64,000 bases of DNA from Bacteroidales bacterium (GTDB taxonomy: Bacteria > Bacteroidota > Bacteroidia > Bacteroidales > Marinilabiliaceae). The DNA lies in the NCBI GenBank assembly GCA_024401355.1, contig JAKSLF010000011.1, positions 1-64,000 of the forward strand. The letters run 5' to 3'. Below are positions 60,779 to 64,000 of this stretch, in pieces. The translations under genes were made by a program, and so were the position numbers. The stretch's first letter is position 1. Every line of letters begins with the position of its first letter. The notes below the pieces were generated by a model. It searched no databases. It was given only the letters and a program-made list of their open reading frames with translations, and was not told where the DNA came from.

Positions 60779-62069
60779 ATCTAGGAGCTGTTCTTCGAGG
60801 TGCCGAAACTGGCGACACTGGTCTCGATATACGAGCTCGCTTCTGCCTTGGTCTTGCCTCTTCATCGCCTACATTTCGCAATGGACGCTGCTCCTGTCTC
60901 TCTGGTCTTTCACCTCTTGACGGACGATCATATTGATTCTGTCTCTGTGGTTTCTCACCATTCGAGTCATATCTTCTTGCCGAAGGTCTACGCTCTGCAC
61001 GAGGTCTTGACGATGACGATGGTCTCGATGATGACGATGTCTTCTTGACTGGTTTCTTCTTTCGAATATTTTCACTAGGTATCTCTACACCTTCATCTTC
61101 TTCATCGCTATCACTAGCCTGTTTGTCAGCAGCTCCAATGTTGACAAGCTGTGCTGGCATTATCTGTCTTTCCTCAACAAGCTGTCTTACGATCTTTTCA
61201 AGAATGCCGTTAATGTAGACGTTACTCTTGGCTGTCGAATAATATTTTGCTATCTCAATATATTCATTAAGTGTCACCCTGATTGGCATCTCATGGAACG
61301 ACATCATCTCAGCTGCTGCCATAACGATAATTATCACATCCATCTGCGCTACTCGCTCAGGATCCCAGTTCTTTGAATACTTTCTTATCAAATCGTATGT
61401 GCTACCGTATGTCGAAAGTGTCTTGCGCAACAACGTGCTGACAAACTCCTTGTCATCCGAATCCTTATACGTAGGGAACAACTCAAGCTCGTTGCCATTC
61501 CTGCCGTCAAACAATTTGAATGTCTTAATCGCTATAGATATCGCAAATTCTACATCGTCATTCCAATAGATGCTGTGCATCTCAAGAGCCTCATACATAA
61601 GCGATATTTTCGCAAGCTCTTTTGTGAAATAACGAATGATGAATTTCTGGTCCTCTTCAAACGAATTCTCCTCCGACGCCATGTAATCATTATACATGTC
61701 TGTCATTATCATATTGTTGAATATGATCTTCAACAGATCCTCATCCCAAGATATTCCGGTTGCATCTACATAGTCATTCAACATCTTGTTCTCTTCAAGC
61801 TGCTTGATCAGACCATTCTCTACAAACTTCATGTTCGGATTGAGTTCTTCTTCTGTAGGACGAAGCTTGTTGCGCCCGTTCTCTATGCGTTTCATTGCAA
61901 GACGTTTCATTGCAATTGGAAGAAGCAGCATGTGATAATACAAGTCATGCGACTTCATAACGCTGTGCTGCAGCTCCTTGTCTATGCTTTCATAGCTCGT
62001 TTCGCCCGACATGTTGTGAGCGTAAACCATCTGCATCACTTTTACTCGTAAGAGTCTTCTACTTAACAT
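60759..62069 (-). CDS. nusB: NusB-family antitermination factor with a long Arg/Ser/Pro-rich tail
   Basis: Residues 1-315 form the Bacteroidetes-type NusB: RRLLRVKVMQMVYAHNMSGE, a long insertion (about 40-210), WDPERVAQMDVIIIVMAAAE, MSFHEMPIRVTLNEYIEIAK, and YYSTAKSNVYINGILEKIVR. NusB binds boxA RNA in the rRNA antitermination complex. The last 115 residues are disordered and basic, starting KKPVKKTSSSSRPSSSSRPR and containing many R-rich repeats. This RNA-binding-like tail is unusual for NusB. It overlaps the DUF1573 gene by about 20 bases. Confidence 0.9.
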   Translation of the reverse strand: MLSRRLLRVKVMQMVYAHNMSGETSYESIDKELQHSVMKSHDLYYHMLLLPIAMKRLAMKRIENGRNKLRPTEEELNPNMKFVENGLIKQLEENKMLNDYVDATGISWDEDLLKIIFNNMIMTDMYNDYMASEENSFEEDQKFIIRYFTKELAKISLMYEALEMHSIYWNDDVEFAISIAIKTFKLFDGRNGNELELFPTYKDSDDKEFVSTLLRKTLSTYGSTYDLIRKYSKNWDPERVAQMDVIIIVMAAAEMMSFHEMPIRVTLNEYIEIAKYYSTAKSNVYINGILEKIVRQLVEERQIMPAQLVNIGAADKQASDSDEEDEGVEIPSENIRKKKPVKKTSSSSRPSSSSRPRAERRPSARRYDSNGEKPQRQNQYDRPSRGERPERQEQRPLRNVGDEEARPRQKRARISRPVSPVSAPRRTAPRYDDFDE

Positions 62070-62100
62070 TTTCTATAGTGAGTTATGTTTTTATATGTTA

Positions 62101-62108
62101 CAAAGTTA
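62101..62108 (-). promoter_or_regulatory. -7 box TAACTTTG upstream of nusB
   Basis: The plus strand reads CAAAGTTA, 32 bases before the nusB start at 62069. The TTG at the nearby ATTGTGTGG is closer than usual (14 bases), so only the -7 box is well supported. Confidence 0.4.
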
Positions 62109-62197
62109 TATGATTTTCCACACAATCTAACATCATAAATGCTAAAAATAATTTAATCACGCTACTTTTTTTTCTTCTCTCACTTTCCCGCCCTGTT

Positions 62198-63214
62198 TCA
62201 CATCTTTTTCTTGCCACCAAAAGGTAAGTTTTTTCTAACCATTTCTGGTATGTCCGTCAACTCCGTTACCGGCAAGGTCGACTGTATGAAGTCACGTATG
62301 TTAGACGGAGCAAATCTCGATGTCTCAAAATATTCCGCCGATGGAACTACCACTTTCAACGCCAATGGCATTATGCTGATTCGTGAGTTTGGCTCTATTA
62401 TTATCGGCTCACCATCAACATGCCCCAACAACGGCTTCTTGTTCAACAACTGAATTTCCTTCGCTTTTATGATCTCGTCATATTTGTTCGCATCGATGTT
62501 CTGACTCAATAACTGTACCAACATTGCAGGAATTGCATAGTCTGGAAATTCCGATACTATACATACATCTATAAGTCCGTCATCCATACTCGCACTTGGC
62601 GCTATATGTATGTTGTTGCCCCATTGGGTCGAGTTGGCAAAACTTATAAAGAATGCTTTTCGCTGAAATATATGGTCGTCTATGTCAAGCACATAGTCAT
62701 TGACTTTATATTTCGGATACTCTCGCGCTATAAGGTTCATATACTGCAGCGGACCTCTCACTTTGACTTTTGCAAATTTATGGCTTATGTATGCATCAAA
62801 ACCAACTCCTGCCATGTTCAACGAGTATCGCTCACCTACTTTTATGACGTCTATTGATCTCGTGAGACCATCGTTTATTATCTCTATCGCACTCGATGTC
62901 CTCAATGGTATATCCAACTCTCGAGCTAGTCCATTGCCCGACCCACATGGTATTATCCCAAGCGCTGCCTGACCACCAAGCAGTCCCGTCCCTATCTCAT
63001 TGACTGTTCCGTCTCCACCAACAGCAACAACAACGTCCGCCTCGTCTTTATACTGCGTTGCTAGCTCATAGCCATGACCAGCATATTCGGTATATACTAC
63101 CTTGCTGTCCACTTCATCCTTATTCGTCAAGGCACCAATCTCACTCTCTATCGTGTTCTTCTTGCCTATTCCCGAACGTGGATTAACTATGTATATAACT
63201 TTACGCTTGACCAT
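62198..63214 (-). CDS. Diacylglycerol kinase-family lipid kinase (YegS/BmrU type)
   Basis: This 338-residue protein has the catalytic-domain signatures IYIVNPRSGIGKKNTIESEI, VVAVGGDGTVNEIGTGLLGG (about 61-80) and GIIPCGSGNGLARELDIP (about 86-103), followed by a beta-rich C-terminal domain with GHVDGEPII. The family phosphorylates lipids such as diacylglycerol or sphingoid bases; Bacteroidetes make sphingolipids, so a sphingoid substrate is a possibility only. A TATATTTG box lies just upstream at the complement of 63244-63251. Confidence 0.9.
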   Translation of the reverse strand: MVKRKVIYIVNPRSGIGKKNTIESEIGALTNKDEVDSKVVYTEYAGHGYELATQYKDEADVVVAVGGDGTVNEIGTGLLGGQAALGIIPCGSGNGLARELDIPLRTSSAIEIINDGLTRSIDVIKVGERYSLNMAGVGFDAYISHKFAKVKVRGPLQYMNLIAREYPKYKVNDYVLDIDDHIFQRKAFFISFANSTQWGNNIHIAPSASMDDGLIDVCIVSEFPDYAIPAMLVQLLSQNIDANKYDEIIKAKEIQLLNKKPLLGHVDGEPIIIEPNSRISIMPLALKVVVPSAEYFETSRFAPSNIRDFIQSTLPVTELTDIPEMVRKNLPFGGKKKM

Positions 63215-63243
63215 CTGTTTTGTTGAATATTACAAAAACTAGG

Positions 63244-63251
63244 CAAATATA
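63244..63251 (-). promoter_or_regulatory. -7 box TATATTTG upstream of the lipid kinase gene
   Basis: The plus strand reads CAAATATA, 30 bases ahead of the start codon. The -33 sequence at the expected spacing (TTCTTATAG) is a partial match. Confidence 0.45.
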
Positions 63252-63271
63252 CTTATTTTATTCAACTATAA

Positions 63272-63307
63272 GAACGAAGGTCGGGCATATACCCCCTTCC
63301 TTCGTTC
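63272..63307 (-). terminator. Hairpin after the GH51 gene
   Basis: GAACGAAGG (63272-63280) pairs perfectly with CCTTCGTTC (63299-63307), with further GGG/CCC pairing inside. It lies about 50 bases past the stop at 63359, ahead of the lipid kinase promoter. The T tract is weak. Confidence 0.55.
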
Positions 63308-63358
63308 CATTTATCCACAACTCCAACTTTTAGAACATTCAATTCTACTTTTGGGAAC

Positions 63359-64000
63359 TTACTTCAATTCTAGTGTGACTATACTCATCTTTGGCATCGT
63401 CACAACCAATCCGTTCTTTGTTATTTTGGCACCATCAAATTTCTTTGTCGACACCAGTTCCGGATTCTCAAATGAGTTGAAGTCGTCTACACATCCTGCT
63501 GTGAGCACTTCACCTGCAACGCTCTTCACTTTCAATCCGTCTAGGTTTATCGTCACTTCTTCTTTCTGGTCCAATGATGTGTTCGACAACGATATATGCA
63601 CTACCCCATTCTTGTCTCTCGATGCTGTTGCAGAAAGATATGGAACAATTCTGTCTCCGTCTGCCGCCATTCTCTCACATTGTACTTTTACTGGCACGTA
63701 TGTGGCGTCCTGATGAACGCTATACATCTTGAAGACATAGTACGTTGGTGTCAATGCCATCAAGTTGCCCTTTGTCAATATCATCGACTGGAGAACGTTG
63801 ATTATCTGGGCTATGTTGGTCATCTTTACACGATCTGTGTATTTGTGGAAGATGTCCAGTGTCATCGATGCTACAAATGCGTCTCTCATTGTGTTCTGCT
63901 GGAAGAGGTGACCTGGATTTGTTCCTGGCTCAACATCCCACCATGTTCCCCATTCGTCAACAAGCAGTCCCACTTTCTTCTCTGGGTCATACTTGTCCAT
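63359..64000 (-). CDS. GH51 alpha-L-arabinofuranosidase, C-terminal part (truncated by the window)
   Basis: The visible 213 residues contain [20 protein letters not shown] with the catalytic nucleophile Glu in [41 protein letters not shown] and [20 protein letters not shown] follow. A C-terminal beta domain ends [15 protein letters not shown]. This is the C-terminal third of a GH51 enzyme that removes arabinose from arabinoxylan or arabinan. The apparent ATG at 64000 is simply the edge; the gene continues beyond the window. Marks a polysaccharide-using gut Bacteroidales. Confidence 0.9.
   Translation of the reverse strand: MDKYDPEKKVGLLVDEWGTWWDVEPGTNPGHLFQQNTMRDAFVASMTLDIFHKYTDRVKMTNIAQIINVLQSMILTKGNLMALTPTYYVFKMYSVHQDATYVPVKVQCERMAADGDRIVPYLSATASRDKNGVVHISLSNTSLDQKEEVTINLDGLKVKSVAGEVLTAGCVDDFNSFENPELVSTKKFDGAKITKNGLVVTMPKMSIVTLELK

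Overview
The window looks like a chromosomal segment of a gut-type member of the order Bacteroidales (Bacteroidota). I cannot name the genus. The signs are promoters of the Bacteroidales kind (TTG, 19-21 bases, TAnnTTTG), few Shine-Dalgarno sequences, many SPII lipoproteins with a short Cys lipobox, a type IX secretion PorQ relative, and gene orders common in the phylum: folP-cdaA, a nusB/DUF1573/yajC/YbbR/coaE run, and DUF3822-rsmD.

Layout. (1) 1-9030 is an accessory region. It holds a probably truncated AAA-ATPase N-terminal module, a HAD-fold protein, a glycosylase-like protein fused to an FtsK-gamma-like winged helix, a lipoprotein, an ADP-ribosylglycohydrolase, a decayed and an intact small XRE regulator, and an AT-rich pair of large proteins: a dynamin-like GTPase with a membrane hairpin and a coiled-coil partner without a P-loop. 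An 87-bp element with 18-bp perfect inverted repeats ends the region. (2) 9444-14891 is core: clpC, three small membrane or envelope genes, dnaX and tRNA-Leu(CAG). clpC is cut by an in-frame TAG, and dnaX is split by a -1 shift at an A10 run. (3) 14904-30084, on the minus strand, holds an SDR, porQ (also cut by a TAG), an AraC regulator, a proline peptidase, an Fe-S/aldo-keto reductase pair, an NfnAB-like flavoprotein pair, a serpin, rimO and ftsY. (4) 30099-33257 is a small peptide-export locus: a C39-peptidase ABC transporter preceded by a 45-residue double-glycine peptide gene with its own promoter and a structured leader. (5) 33427-41756 has a frameshifted lipoprotein, an isochorismate synthase, pyk, aroQ, xerD, a secreted thioredoxin and a RecD-like helicase. 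(6) 41894-50525, on the plus strand, is housekeeping: rsmD, folP, cdaA, SUI1, rarA, kdsA and a TlpA-like lipoprotein. (7) 50536-64000, on the minus strand, has a methyltransferase, a lipoprotein cut by a TAG, a PLP-homeostasis protein, serA/serC, a glycosyltransferase, a DnaJ/TerB protein, coaE, YbbR, yajC, nusB, a lipid kinase and the end of a GH51 arabinofuranosidase.

Three things stand out. The dynamin-like pair with its XRE regulator looks like a self-contained accessory, possibly defensive, module. The double-glycine peptide fits the neighbouring C39 transporter very well. Three otherwise intact conserved genes are each interrupted by an in-frame TAG and none by TAA or TGA, although TAG also ends many ordinary genes here.
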